This document shows positions 1 to 8,862 of a DNA stretch of 40,542 bases, piece after piece (the stretch's first letter is position 1; every line of letters begins with the position of its first letter). This DNA comes from an uncultured Pseudomonadota bacterium (GTDB lineage: Bacteria; Myxococcota_A; UBA9160; PR03), in contig CAADGG010000058.1 in the NCBI GenBank assembly GCA_900696485.1, positions 1-40,542 of the forward strand, in the 5' to 3' direction. Made by a program: the position numbers and the translations under genes. The notes below the pieces were generated by a model that saw nothing but the letters and a program-made list of their open reading frames with translations, made no database searches and had not been told where the DNA came from.

Positions 1-127
1 CCAGACGCGCGTCACTCATATCGCAGCGCCTCCACCGGATCGAGGCGCGCGCCCGGTTCGATGAACCAGCGGGCCAGACGCGCGTCACTCATATCGCAGC
101 GCCTCCACCGGATCGAGGCGCGCGCCC
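1..127. repeat. 54-bp direct repeat at contig edge (copies 1-54 and 74-127)
   Basis: Bases 1-54 and 74-127 are identical, offset by 73 bp. The 19-bp spacer holds a small palindrome (ggttc-gat-gaacc, 55-67). Each copy contains, on the minus strand, the last codons and stop of the permease gene and the start of whatever follows. Because the first copy begins at base 1 of the window, the true repeat could be longer. The pattern fits an unresolved assembly-graph loop at a contig end better than a biological tandem duplication, but the sequence alone cannot decide. Confidence 0.9.
12..92 (-). other. Start of the next ORF (possibly lolD), scrambled by the edge repeat
   Basis: An ATG at 92-90 overlaps the permease stop (ATG AGT GAC), the same overlap style as the rest of this operon. 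It reads MSDARLARWF and then runs into the second copy of the 54-bp repeat, so the assembled frame stops at 12-14 after only 26 codons. In Lol operons the ATPase LolD often follows the permease, which makes lolD a reasonable guess. No ATPase motif is visible here, so the identity is inference only. Confidence 0.3.
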
Positions 128-1941
128 TGCCGACTCGGGATCAAGGTTCCGCCGAGGGCGAGGGCCATGGCGATGGCGACGACGATGGCGATCTGCATCG
201 GGTCGAGTTCGGCGGGGAGTTGCGAGATGCCCTGGTAGACGGAGGCCGGCAGCGCATCGATGCCGGTGAGGGCTTCGACCTGGCGCTGGACCCAATCGAG
301 GCGTGCGGTGACGGCGATGCCGGCGACGACGCCGATGGCGGTGCCGACCAGCCCGATCAGCGCGCCCTCGATCGCGAAGATCCGCTCGATCGCCTCGTCA
401 CGAGCGCCCATCGCCTTCAGGATCGCGATGTCGCCAGCCTTCTCCATGATCATCATCACCAGCGTCACGACGATCGCGAAGGCCGCCACCACCATGATCA
501 TCGTCAGCAGCACGAACATCATGACGCGCTCGGTCTTCAGCGCCTGGAAGAAAGCCGGGAAGAACTCCTTCCAGTCGCGCGTGTAGAACGGAAAGCCGAG
601 CGCAGCCTGGACCTGCTGGCCGACCTGGACCGATCGATAGAGATCCTCGGTACGGACCTCGAGACCATCGACGACGTCGCCGTCGAGGCGCCGAAAGTCC
701 TGCGCGGCCGGCAGGCTCACGTACGTCACGATGTCGTCGAGCTGGAACATCGTCGAGCGGAAGATTCCCGCCACGACGAAGCGTTTCAGCCGCGGCGACG
801 GGCCGAGCGGCGTCGGCGGGCCCCCGAACGGCGCGACCAGCAGGACCGGGTCGCCGACCGCGAGCCCGAGCGAACCGGCCAGTTGATCGCCGAGTACGAT
901 CCCCGGATCCGGCTCTGGCTCCGGATCCGCGCCGGCGTCGGGCGCGCCGTCCGGTGGCAGCGGATCCCGCGGCAGCAGGTTCTCGAGCGCGCCGGTGATC
1001 AGATCGTCGCGCAAGTCGGTGACGTCGCCGATCCGCAGCGGGTCGACCCCCTGCACGCGGACGCCGACGATCTCACCGGCTTCGCCGCGGATCATCCCCT
1101 CGGCGCGCAGGAACGGCGAGGCGGCGACGACGCCGGGCGTCGCGACGACCCGCTCCAGCACCTGCTCCCAGTCCGCAAAAGTGCCGAGGCCACTTTGCAC
1201 CGTGAAGTGTGCGCGGTTGCCGATGATCTCGTCCCGCCACGTACGCTCGAACCCGTTCATCACCGACAACACCGTGATGATCAGCCAGACCCCCGCTGCG
1301 ACACCAGCGACACAGATCGACGTGATCACCGAGATGAAGGTCTGCCGGCGCTTGGCGATCAGGTAGCGGACCGCCACGAACCACTCGACGCGGCCGCGCG
1401 TGTCGGCCAGCCCCGCCGCCCCGAGCGGGGCGAGCCCGAGCAACACCAGCGCCGCCAGCGTCCCGAGCAGCAACAGGCCGACGGCTCCGGCTGCCTCGCG
1501 GAGGCCGAGCCCGAACCAGACCAGCGGGGGCACCGGGAGGACCAGCAGCAGGCCGAGCCCGAACGTCCCGAGCGCGAGGATGCCGAGCGTGCGCGGGCGC
1601 GCGACGCGCAGCGCGAACCACACCAGTGCCATCGCCACGGCCACGGCGGCGGCGGCGCCCCCCAGCACCAGCGGGAGCGCCTCGAGGAGTTCCGCACGCC
1701 GGCCCAGGGCGCCGGGCACCACCGTATCGAGAGCCACCCAGGCGGCGCCGGCCGTCCACAGCAGGAACGCCGCGATCCCGGTGCGCCCGTGCGACTGCTG
1801 CCGGGCGAAGCGCTCGAGGACGACGACGGCCGCACCGCCGAACAGCGCCGTCAACGCCACGAGCCCGATCGCGAGCAGTACGATGAAGCCGAGCGCGAGC
1901 GCGCCGCCGGCCAACCCGACCCACTCCCAGAGGACTCGCAA
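85..1941 (-). CDS. LolC/LolE-family lipoprotein-releasing ABC permease with N-terminal membrane extension
   Basis: 618 aa with a TTG start. Residues ~183-618 have the LolC/E-FtsX layout: a WFVAVRYL..KRRQTFISVIT entry helix, TM1 at ~203-225 ending in VMNGF, a large periplasmic domain, and a three-TM C-terminal block ending in PSRQGARLDPVEALRYE. This family extracts lipoproteins from the inner membrane for LolA, working with the ATPase LolD. LolC/E proteins are usually ~400-415 aa. Here an extra ~180 residues precede the core, with about four or five hydrophobic helices (near 9-31, 57-75, 88-112, 118-140 and 150-176). An in-frame CTG five bases after AGGAG could be the real start, three codons upstream of the TTG. 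The gene follows lysS by 18 bp. The family call is secure; LolC versus LolE, and the role of the extension, are not. Confidence 0.88.
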   Translation of the reverse strand: MRVLWEWVGLAGGALALGFIVLLAIGLVALTALFGGAAVVVLERFARQQSHGRTGIAAFLLWTAGAAWVALDTVVPGALGRRAELLEALPLVLGGAAAAVAVAMALVWFALRVARPRTLGILALGTFGLGLLLVLPVPPLVWFGLGLREAAGAVGLLLLGTLAALVLLGLAPLGAAGLADTRGRVEWFVAVRYLIAKRRQTFISVITSICVAGVAAGVWLIITVLSVMNGFERTWRDEIIGNRAHFTVQSGLGTFADWEQVLERVVATPGVVAASPFLRAEGMIRGEAGEIVGVRVQGVDPLRIGDVTDLRDDLITGALENLLPRDPLPPDGAPDAGADPEPEPDPGIVLGDQLAGSLGLAVGDPVLLVAPFGGPPTPLGPSPRLKRFVVAGIFRSTMFQLDDIVTYVSLPAAQDFRRLDGDVVDGLEVRTEDLYRSVQVGQQVQAALGFPFYTRDWKEFFPAFFQALKTERVMMFVLLTMIMVVAAFAIVVTLVMMIMEKAGDIAILKAMGARDEAIERIFAIEGALIGLVGTAIGVVAGIAVTARLDWVQRQVEALTGIDALPASVYQGISQLPAELDPMQIAIVVAIAMALALGGTLIPSRQGARLDPVEALRYE

Positions 1942-1959
1942 CGCGTCCAGGATCGCTCC

Positions 1960-3441
1960 TCAGCCCGTGTGCTCGGGGCGCATGTACGGGAACAGCAGCA
2001 CTTCGCGCAGATGCGCGGCGTCGGTGAGCACCATGACGAAGCGATCGATGCCGACGCCGAGGCCGCCGGTCGGCGGCATGCCGTGCTCGAGCGCGAGCAG
2101 GAAGTCCTCGTCGAGCGGGTGCGCCTCTTCGTCGCCGGCGTCGTACAGCCGGCGCTGCGCCTCGAAGCGCGCGCGCTGGTCCTGCGGGTCGTTCAGCTCG
2201 CTGAACGCATTCGCAATCTCCATGCCGGCGACGAACAGCTCGAAACGCTCGACCAGGCGCGCGTCGTCCGGCGACCGCTTCGCCAGCGGCGAGAGTTCCA
2301 CCGGATAGTCGACGATGAAGGTCGGCTGCACGAGGGTCGGCTCGACGTGTTCGCTGAACAGGTGATCGACCAACTGCCCCCAGGTCGGCGCCGCACCGGC
2401 ATCGAGCCCTCGCTCGCGGACCCGCTCGCGCAGACTCTCGACGTCGGGCGCCGCCAGCACGTCGATTCCGGTCTTCTCGAGGATCACCTCGCGCATCGGG
2501 CGGCGCGGCCAGCAGCCGCCGAGATCGATCTCCTGCTCCCGGAACGTGACCCGCGTGCCGCCGGTCACCGCCTGCGTCACGTGCTGCAGCAGATCCTGCA
2601 CCAGATCCATCATGTCGCGGTAGTCGGCGTAGGCCTGATAGCACTCCATCATCGTGAACTCGGGGTTGTGTTTGCGCGACACGCCTTCGTTCCGGAAGTT
2701 GTGGCCGATCTCGTAGACGCGCTCGAGGCCGCCGATGATGAGCCGCTTCAGGTACAGCTCGTCCGAGATGCGCAGATACACGTCCTGATCATACGCCTGG
2801 TAGTGGGTCGTGAACGGCCGCGCCGCGGCGCCGCCGTAGAGCGGCTGCAAGACCGGCGTCTCCACCTCGAGGAACCCGCGGTCATCGAGAAAGGCCCGCA
2901 GCGCCTGCAGGATCCGGGAGCGGCACACGGCGATCTCGCGTACGCCGGGGTTCACGAGCAGATCGAGATAACGCTGCCGGAAGCGGGTCTCGACGTCCTG
3001 CAGGCCGTGCCACTTCTCCGGTAGCGGACGCAGCGCCTTGGCCAGGATCGTGAGCTCCCGGACGTCGACCGTGAGTTCGCCGGTGCGGGTGCGCCAGAGG
3101 GGACCTTCGACGCGCACGAAATCGCCGACATCGACCTGCCGGAGCTGCTCGAACCGTTCGCCGCCCAGCTCGGCCTTCTTGCCGCTGATCTGCAAGTCGC
3201 AGCCGCCCTCGCGCAAGGTGAGGAACATCAGCTTGCCGAACGAGCGGATCGCCATCACGCGGCCGGCCACCGCGACGGCCGGCGCCTGCTCGGCCAGCGT
3301 ATCGGCTTCCACGTCGTCCCATCGCGCGCGCAGCGCGGCGACCCGGTCGGTCGCGCCGACGCGCGCCGGATACGGATCGACGCCGGCCTTGCGCAGGGCG
3401 GCGATGCGATCGAGACGGGCCTGGCGCTCGTAGTCGCTCAC
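1960..3441 (-). CDS. lysS: Lysyl-tRNA synthetase, class II
   Basis: 493 aa, close to the usual ~500. It charges tRNA-Lys in the cytoplasm. An N-terminal OB-fold anticodon-binding domain (about residues 55-145, AVAGRVMAIRSFGKLMFLTL) is followed by the class II catalytic core. Motif 1 is around FLEVETPVL, motif 2 is FRNEGVSRKHNPEFTMME and motif 3 is GLGVGIDRFVMVL near the C-terminus; the GAAARPF and ELYLKRLI signatures of LysRS are present. The GTG start overlaps the prfB stop (GTGA), which fixes the start and implies translational coupling. The prfB-lysS pairing is common in bacteria. Nothing odd is seen in the catalytic motifs. Confidence 0.97.
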   Translation of the reverse strand: MSDYERQARLDRIAALRKAGVDPYPARVGATDRVAALRARWDDVEADTLAEQAPAVAVAGRVMAIRSFGKLMFLTLREGGCDLQISGKKAELGGERFEQLRQVDVGDFVRVEGPLWRTRTGELTVDVRELTILAKALRPLPEKWHGLQDVETRFRQRYLDLLVNPGVREIAVCRSRILQALRAFLDDRGFLEVETPVLQPLYGGAAARPFTTHYQAYDQDVYLRISDELYLKRLIIGGLERVYEIGHNFRNEGVSRKHNPEFTMMECYQAYADYRDMMDLVQDLLQHVTQAVTGGTRVTFREQEIDLGGCWPRRPMREVILEKTGIDVLAAPDVESLRERVRERGLDAGAAPTWGQLVDHLFSEHVEPTLVQPTFIVDYPVELSPLAKRSPDDARLVERFELFVAGMEIANAFSELNDPQDQRARFEAQRRLYDAGDEEAHPLDEDFLLALEHGMPPTGGLGVGIDRFVMVLTDAAHLREVLLFPYMRPEHTG

Positions 3442-4626
3442 GCCGCCGAGCCTCCGGCGTCGGCCCCGGAGCCGCCCCCCGCGGCGCGCTTGAGCAGGGC
3501 CGCGCGCAGGAAGCGATCGAGGTCGCCGGACAGGACGGCCTCGGCGTTGCCGACCTCGACCTCGGTCCGGTGATCCTTCACGCGCTGCGCTGGATGCAGG
3601 GTATAGGATCGGATCTGATGGCCGAAGCCGATCTCCTTCTTGTCGCCTGCGATCGTCGCCATCTTCGCCTCCTGCTCTTCCCGCGCGCGCTCCCACAGCT
3701 TGGCCCGCAGCACCTTCATCGCATGCGCCCGGTTCTTGTGCTGCGAACGCTCCGCCTGACAGGCCACGACGATGCCGGTCGGAAGGTGCGTGATCCGGAT
3801 TGCAGACTCCACCTTGTTGACGTGCTGCCCGCCGGCGCCGCTCGAGCGATAGGTATCGACGCGCAGATCCTTGTCGTCGACGTCGACTTCCGCCGTATCC
3901 TCGACCTCGGGCAGCACCGAGACCGCTGCAAACGCCGTCTGGCGGCGGTGGTTGGCATCGAACGGTGAGATCCGGACCAGGCGATGCACCCCCTGCTCGG
4001 TCTTGAGCCAGCCGTACGCGTGATCGCCCTCGAGCAGGATCGTCGCGCTGCGCAGACCGGCCTCGTCGCCGGGCTGGCTGTCGAGCTCCTCGGCGCGCAT
4101 GCCGTGCGCCTCGGCCCAGCGCAGGTACATGCGCAGCAGCATCTGCGCCCAGTCGCAGGCATCGGTGCCGCCGGCCCCGGCGTTGATCGACAGGATCGCG
4201 CTCGAGGCATCGTGCTCGCCGCCGAGCAGCAGCTCGAGTTCGATCTCGTCGAGGGCGGCCTCCGAGGCATCGAGCTGCTCGGCGACCTCCGTGAGGGCCG
4301 CCGCGTCCTGCGCCTCCTGCGCGAGTTCGAGCAACGCCCCGGCGTCGTCGAGCTGCGCCCCGACGGCGTCGAAGCGCGCAAGCTTGCGCTCGATCCCGCC
4401 CTTCTCCCGCAGGATGCGCTCGGCGCGCTCGCGATCCTCCCACAGATCCGGCGCGGCGCTGTCGGCTTCGACTTCGGCGAGCCTGGCGCGCAGTCCCGGG
4501 ACGTCAAAGACGCCCCCGGAACTCGCCGAGCTGGTCGGCCTGGACGCGCAGACGCTCGGCCAGTTCGGCCGGCAACCAGTCCTTGCCGCGCTCGTTCGCG
4601 CGGGTTCCGTTGTTCGCGTCACTCAT
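3438..4626 (-). CDS. prfB: Peptide chain release factor 2, programmed +1 frameshift
   Basis: Release factor 2 terminates translation at UGA and UAA. The product is made from two frames: codons 1-40 (4626-4507, starting MSDANNGT) end at an in-frame TGA, and after a +1 slip at CTT TGA C (4509-4503) reading continues from 4505 to the stop at 3438-3440, giving ~395 aa. Downstream of the slip are the SPF codon-recognition tripeptide (VRISPFD) and the GGQ motif (GAGGQHVNK). The start ATG overlaps the lnt stop and has AGGAG five bases upstream. The frameshift is the known RF2 autoregulation: low RF2 lets ribosomes pause at UGA and slip. Gene finders that miss the slip will call a wrong N-terminus from the other frame. 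The lysS start overlaps its stop. Confidence 0.96.
4503..4518 (-). promoter_or_regulatory. prfB +1 recoding site (SD-like GGGGG, CTT TGA C slip)
   Basis: On the minus strand the sequence reads C-GGGGG-CGT-CTT-TGA-C. GGGGG (4517-4513) lies three bases upstream of the CTT slippery codon, the same geometry as the E. coli prfB site, where an internal Shine-Dalgarno-like element stimulates a +1 shift on CUU UGA C. The zero frame stops at TGA 4506-4504; the shifted frame resumes at GAC 4505-4503. Confidence 0.95.
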
Positions 4627-6251
4627 GCCGTCTCCTCTCGCCGGCCCCCTCCGGCCCGCCGCGCGCGCCGGACCTGCTGCGCGCGATGCCCCAGCAGGAT
4701 CCCCGACGCGACCCAACACATCCCCGCAAACCAGTCGCCGTGTCGTGTATAGAACGAACCGCCGTCGGGCGCGGGGCGCAGGACGATCTCGCCGATCCGC
4801 ACGTCGCGCTCGAAGATCCTCGTCTGCTCCTGCACTCGGCCGCGGTCGTCGATCAAGGCCGAGACCCCCGTGTTGGCGGCCCTCGCCGTCCACAACCTGC
4901 TCTCGGCGGAGCGCAAGGCGGTGATGGCGAGGAACTGATAGGGGGCTCCCGTGCGTCCGTACCAGGCGTCGTTCGTGATCCCGAACAGCGCCTCGGCGCC
5001 GTCCGCCGCGAAGCGTCGCATCAGGTCCGGGAACAGCAGTTCATAGCAGATGGGGACGCCAACGCTCACCGGGTCCGCGTCGTCACCGAACGGGAGTCGG
5101 ATCGCGCGGGGCGCCGGGCCCGGGCTCACATCGGTGTCGGCGGCGCCCCGTGCGATCGCCGAGACGAAGCGGCCGAGCAGGTCCCGGAACGGCACGTATT
5201 CGCCGAACGGCACCAGATGCGTCTTGTCGTAGCGATCGAGGAAGCGACCCGTGGCGTCCCAGGCGAAGGCGCTGTCGTAGAAGGCGCGTCGCTCACCGGT
5301 CCGTTCGAAGCCCACGGCCCCGACCACCAGGACGACGCCGTGGTCCCGTGCCAGCCGCGCGAGAAAATCCGCCAGCTCCGGCGCGGCGTCGGGCAAACCG
5401 GGGACCGCCGTCTCCGGCCACAGCACCACCTGGGCGCCGGCGGCGACCGCGCGACGCGTGAGCTCGGCGTAGATGTCGAGCGTCCGCATCGCCCACTCGG
5501 GATTCCATTTGACCCCTTGCTCGATATTGCCCTGCGCGATCGCCACGCGCAGGCGGCGTCCGTCCGGCGGCGCGTCACGCGCCAGATCGAGCGCACCGGC
5601 GACGTGCAGCGTCGCGACCGCCGCCAGGGCCGCGAGCGCCGGGCGCGACAGCCGGGCGCCGTGACGCCACGCCGCGAGAAGCGCCGCGAGGGCCGCTCCG
5701 CCGAGCGCCACGACGAAGCTCAGGCCGAACACGCCGGTGAACGGCGCCAGCGCCAACAGCGGCCCGTTGTGATGTTGCGCGTACCCGAGCAGCGCCCACG
5801 GGAAGCCCGTCGCGACGAAGGTCTTGCCGTGATCGAGCGCTGCCCACAGCGCCGCCGCGACCCACGGCGAGGGCAATCCCGACCCCGGCGTCGACGACCT
5901 GCGCGACAGCGCGGCGGCGGCGGCGCCGAAGGCCGCCGCGAACAGCGCCGGATACAGGGCGAGCAGCGCCACGGCGAACGGACCGAGGATCGCCGGCGCA
6001 TGTCCATACTCGACGGTGACGACATGAATCCAGTGCAACACGCCGCAGTGTGCAATCCAACTGGCCGTGAAAGCCGCGCGCGCAGCGCTGCGCGGCGGGA
6101 GGCCCCGCAGGCCGAGCAGCAGACACGCCGGCGCCAACCACGAGACGAACAGACCGAGATCCACGACGCGATCGGCGATCGGATGCGGAAACGCCAGGAA
6201 CGTCGTGGCGACGTAGCCGGCCAGCCAGCCGCGCCGGGCGCGCCTCGCCAT
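4623..6251 (-). CDS. lnt: Apolipoprotein N-acyltransferase
   Basis: 542 aa inner-membrane enzyme that adds the third acyl chain to the N-terminal cysteine of lipoproteins, using phospholipid as donor. The first ~220 residues form several membrane helices; the rest is a periplasmic nitrilase-fold domain. Catalytic features are visible: WPETAVP (Glu near residue 280), a Lys in the DRYDKTHLVPFGEYVP region, and the nucleophile in VPICYELLFPD (Cys near residue 401), followed by NDAWYG. The ATG overlaps the ybeY stop (TGATG), and its own stop overlaps prfB, so it sits mid-operon. It is functionally linked to the Lol permease downstream, since triacylated lipoproteins are the Lol substrates. Confidence 0.96.
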   Translation of the reverse strand: MARRARRGWLAGYVATTFLAFPHPIADRVVDLGLFVSWLAPACLLLGLRGLPPRSAARAAFTASWIAHCGVLHWIHVVTVEYGHAPAILGPFAVALLALYPALFAAAFGAAAAALSRRSSTPGSGLPSPWVAAALWAALDHGKTFVATGFPWALLGYAQHHNGPLLALAPFTGVFGLSFVVALGGAALAALLAAWRHGARLSRPALAALAAVATLHVAGALDLARDAPPDGRRLRVAIAQGNIEQGVKWNPEWAMRTLDIYAELTRRAVAAGAQVVLWPETAVPGLPDAAPELADFLARLARDHGVVLVVGAVGFERTGERRAFYDSAFAWDATGRFLDRYDKTHLVPFGEYVPFRDLLGRFVSAIARGAADTDVSPGPAPRAIRLPFGDDADPVSVGVPICYELLFPDLMRRFAADGAEALFGITNDAWYGRTGAPYQFLAITALRSAESRLWTARAANTGVSALIDDRGRVQEQTRIFERDVRIGEIVLRPAPDGGSFYTRHGDWFAGMCWVASGILLGHRAQQVRRARRAGGGRREETA

Positions 6252-6694
6252 CACGCGTGGACCCGGCGCCACAGCCGGCGCTCCTCGGCTCGCATGCGGC
6301 GTGCTTCCTCGTCCCGTTCGTGGTCGTGGCCGAGCAGATGCAGGACGCCGTGGATCAGCAGTCGCAGGCACTCGTCGTCGAGTGTTCGCCGGCCTCGACG
6401 GGCCTGTCGCGCGGCGCTCTCGATCGAGATCACGACGTCGCCGAGCAGCGCCCCGCGACACTCGGCATGCGGCCCCTCGAGCAGCGAATAGGACAGCACG
6501 TCGGTGGGCGCCGGCTGGCCGCGATCGCGCTGGTTCAGCGCGGCGATCGTGGCGTCGTCGACGAGCAGCAACGAGAGTTCCGCGCGCGCGTGCCCGAGCT
6601 CACGCAGCACGGCGCGGGCGCGACGCGCGAGCAGCCGGCGGTCGGGTCGCGGGCCGACGGCACGCCGCGGCGGACCGCTCAGGCGGACCGTCAT
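6251..6694 (-). CDS. ybeY: Endoribonuclease YbeY (rRNA maturation and quality control)
   Basis: 147 aa, the normal size. The zinc-binding H-x3-H-x5-H signature is intact as HGVLHLLGHDH (His115, 119, 125). The upstream part carries the conserved TDVLSYSL and LGDVVIS blocks. YbeY is a metal-dependent RNase involved in 16S rRNA 3'-end processing and ribosome quality control. The start ATG overlaps the phoH stop by ATGA and the stop overlaps lnt. The phoH-ybeY-lnt order is widely conserved. Confidence 0.96.
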   Translation of the reverse strand: MTVRLSGPPRRAVGPRPDRRLLARRARAVLRELGHARAELSLLLVDDATIAALNQRDRGQPAPTDVLSYSLLEGPHAECRGALLGDVVISIESAARQARRGRRTLDDECLRLLIHGVLHLLGHDHERDEEARRMRAEERRLWRRVHA

Positions 6695-7680
6695 TCCTCG
6701 GTCGGAGCCGGCGGCCCTGCAGGCGGGCGGGCCAGACGCTCCAACGCATCCCGCGTGGCCGGCGCCATCGGGAAGGCGCGGTCGTAGGCGCGGATGATCT
6801 GCTGGACCAGCGGATGGCGTACCACGTCGGCCTCGGTGAAGCGCATGAAGCCGATTCCGTCGATGCCCTCGAGCACGCGGGTCGCCTCGATCAGACCGCT
6901 GGTCCTGTCGGGCGGCAGATCGATCTGGGTGGTGTCGCCGGTGACCACCGCCTTCGAATCGAAGCCGAGCCGCGTCAGCAGCATCTTCATCTGTTCGCTG
7001 GTCGTGTTCTGGGCCTCGTCGAGGATCACGAACGAGTCGTTGAGCGTGCGGCCGCGCATGAAGGCCAGCGGCGCCACTTCGATGGCGCCGCGCTCGACGA
7101 GCCGCTCGGCCTTCTCGTACGGCACCATGTCGTGCAGCGCATCGTAGAGTGGCCGCAGATACGGATTGACCTTCTCGGCCATCGTGCCGGGCAGGAAGCC
7201 GAGCTTCTCGCCGGCCTCGACGGCGGGACGGGTCAGGATCACGCGCGAAACCTCGCGGCGATTCAGCGCGGCCACCGCGCACGCCATCGCGAGATACGTC
7301 TTGCCGGTGCCGGCCGGCCCCAGCGCGAAGACGAGATCATGGCTCCGGATCGTGTCGATGTAGCGCCGCTGCGAGGGATTCTTCGCGATCACGCGCCGGC
7401 GCGAACCGACCGACGAGAGCACATCCTCGTAGACGTCGGCGAGATCCACCTCGGGACGACCCGAAGCGAGCCGCGCCGCGGCCGTCACGTCGCGCGTGTG
7501 GACCGGCTGGCCGTCCCGCAACCAGCCATAGAGTTCTTCCAGCACCTTGCGGGCGGCGCCGACGGCGCCCGGTTCGCCGACCAGGCGGACCTCGTTGCCC
7601 CGCGCGCGGACGTCGACCCCGAGCTCCCGCTCGAGGATCCGCAGATGACGCTCCCCGTCGCCGTAGAGCTCCACCGCCAT
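6691..7680 (-). CDS. PhoH-like ATPase
   Basis: 329 aa from the ATG used here. Walker A is GPAGTGKT (residues 121-128) and Walker B is VILDEAQ. The GDTTQIDLP and VVRHPLVQ blocks are typical of the PhoH/YbeZ group. An N-terminal KH-like segment ([21 protein letters not shown]) precedes the ATPase. These proteins are thought to act on RNA together with YbeY; their exact reaction is not settled. In-frame sequence upstream of this ATG (reading back to the TAG at 7747-7749) contains LIFDDNR, which resembles the usual PhoH N-terminus. The true start is therefore probably a CTG at 7734 (GGAG seven bases upstream) or 7701. The stop overlaps ybeY. Confidence 0.93.
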   Translation of the reverse strand: MAVELYGDGERHLRILERELGVDVRARGNEVRLVGEPGAVGAARKVLEELYGWLRDGQPVHTRDVTAAARLASGRPEVDLADVYEDVLSSVGSRRRVIAKNPSQRRYIDTIRSHDLVFALGPAGTGKTYLAMACAVAALNRREVSRVILTRPAVEAGEKLGFLPGTMAEKVNPYLRPLYDALHDMVPYEKAERLVERGAIEVAPLAFMRGRTLNDSFVILDEAQNTTSEQMKMLLTRLGFDSKAVVTGDTTQIDLPPDRTSGLIEATRVLEGIDGIGFMRFTEADVVRHPLVQQIIRAYDRAFPMAPATRDALERLARPPAGPPAPTEE

Positions 7681-7746
7681 GCGGTTGTCGTCGAAGATCA
7701 GGGTCTGACGGGTGCTGGCGGGTTGTTCGGCCAGGAAGGCGCTCCG

Positions 7747-8859
7747 CTAACGTTCGGGAGCCAGGATGAGAACGCCCCCGTCGCGATGGGCCAGATAGTA
7801 GGCGGCCGCCGCTTCGGCCGTCAACGCGGGACCTTCACCGTCCGGCCAGGCCGGCAGCTCGGCCAGCGACGTCGTCGGCCGTCCCTGCGCCGCGGCCGCC
7901 GCGAGCGCCAGATGACGCAGCCGCAGCGCCGCCGCGCCGGCCCGAGCCTCGGCGAGCGCGGAGGGCGGGATCGGCAGCAGCGCCGCTTCCGGATCGGCGT
8001 CCGGCGCCCGGGCGAGGGCCCCGAGCGCGAGCAGCGCCAGGGCGCCGAACGGAAGCACCGTCGCCAGCGTGCGCCGCAGGCGCCAACCGGCCCGCCGCGC
8101 GGCGCCGGCACGCGCGTAGCCATCCGGCGCGAGCAGCGCTTCGATCCATCCCGCGCGGGCGAGTTCCACGAAGATCCGCATGCCGAGAAACGTGCCGAGC
8201 CGGGAGAGATCGATCACGCGTCGCACCGAAGAGCGGCCGTCGATCAGCAGGAACAGCCGCTCGGTTTCGGCCGGCCACGCGGACGCACAGCCGGCCGGTG
8301 AACGCCGGTAGTCCTCGATGCTGCCGCGCCGCCGGAACACCTGCGTGTCGGCCGGCAGCTCGGCGTGGAATGCGCGCCACTCATCGAGCATGCGCAGCCC
8401 GTCCATCAGAAACTGCTCGGCGGCGATCAGCGAATGCGCGGGACGATCGTGCAGGATTGGCTGCGCCGCGAAACGAAACGATCCGTCCTCCCAGCGCAGC
8501 AGCGTGAAGAGCGTCTCGCGGGTCAGCAGATCCTCGATCTCGTGCAACACCGAGAGCGGTAGCTTCGCATCGACGAGGTGATGCCGAAGGCCATCGCCGG
8601 CCGCGGCCCGGGCTCGCGTCGCGGCCTCATAGGCCTCGCGAGGCAGGGCGCCGCAGCGAACGGCCAGATCACCGAGCGCTTCGTCCTCGAAGGCACCGAC
8701 CGGTGTCGCTGAGACCACGCAGCCATCCTCGAAGCGAAGCTCCACCTCGCCCCGCGAGCCGCGTACCTGCAGCACACCGGTCTTGCGCTGCTGACCGATC
8801 AGCTGGAAGACCTCGCCGATGCCGAAGTCGCGCAGATTGCCGTGGAGGGCGATCGCCAT
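7747..8859 (-). CDS. DUF4388 (PATAN-type) protein with C-terminal membrane anchor
   Basis: 370 aa. Residues 1-~110 form a DUF4388 domain (MAIALHGNLRDFGIGEVFQLIGQQ..TGVLQV), a module common in deltaproteobacteria and associated with signalling. A middle helical region (~110-255) lacks an obvious named domain, though LFLLIDGRSSVRRVIDLS resembles a second DUF4388-type stretch. One hydrophobic helix (~262-283, VLPFGALALLALGAL) is followed by a ~85 aa tail. The gene begins three bases after the TPR gene stop and ends 66 bp before the phoH ATG, so it is co-transcribed with both neighbours. Function unknown. It is the first of two DUF4388 proteins in the window; the other heads the chemosensory operon. 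Confidence 0.85.
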   Translation of the reverse strand: MAIALHGNLRDFGIGEVFQLIGQQRKTGVLQVRGSRGEVELRFEDGCVVSATPVGAFEDEALGDLAVRCGALPREAYEAATRARAAAGDGLRHHLVDAKLPLSVLHEIEDLLTRETLFTLLRWEDGSFRFAAQPILHDRPAHSLIAAEQFLMDGLRMLDEWRAFHAELPADTQVFRRRGSIEDYRRSPAGCASAWPAETERLFLLIDGRSSVRRVIDLSRLGTFLGMRIFVELARAGWIEALLAPDGYARAGAARRAGWRLRRTLATVLPFGALALLALGALARAPDADPEAALLPIPPSALAEARAGAAALRLRHLALAAAAAQGRPTTSLAELPAWPDGEGPALTAEAAAAYYLAHRDGGVLILAPER

Positions 8860-8862
8860 GGG

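Noticed and set aside
61..3024. 987-aa plus-strand open frame over lysS and the Lol permease
   Set aside because: It is the antisense shadow of two clear minus-strand genes; the protein is Arg/Asp/Glu/His-rich with no domain.
3441..4443. Long N-terminal extension of lysS through prfB
   Set aside because: The in-frame sequence is the out-of-frame shadow of RF2; the GTG at 3441 overlapping the prfB stop gives the normal LysRS length.
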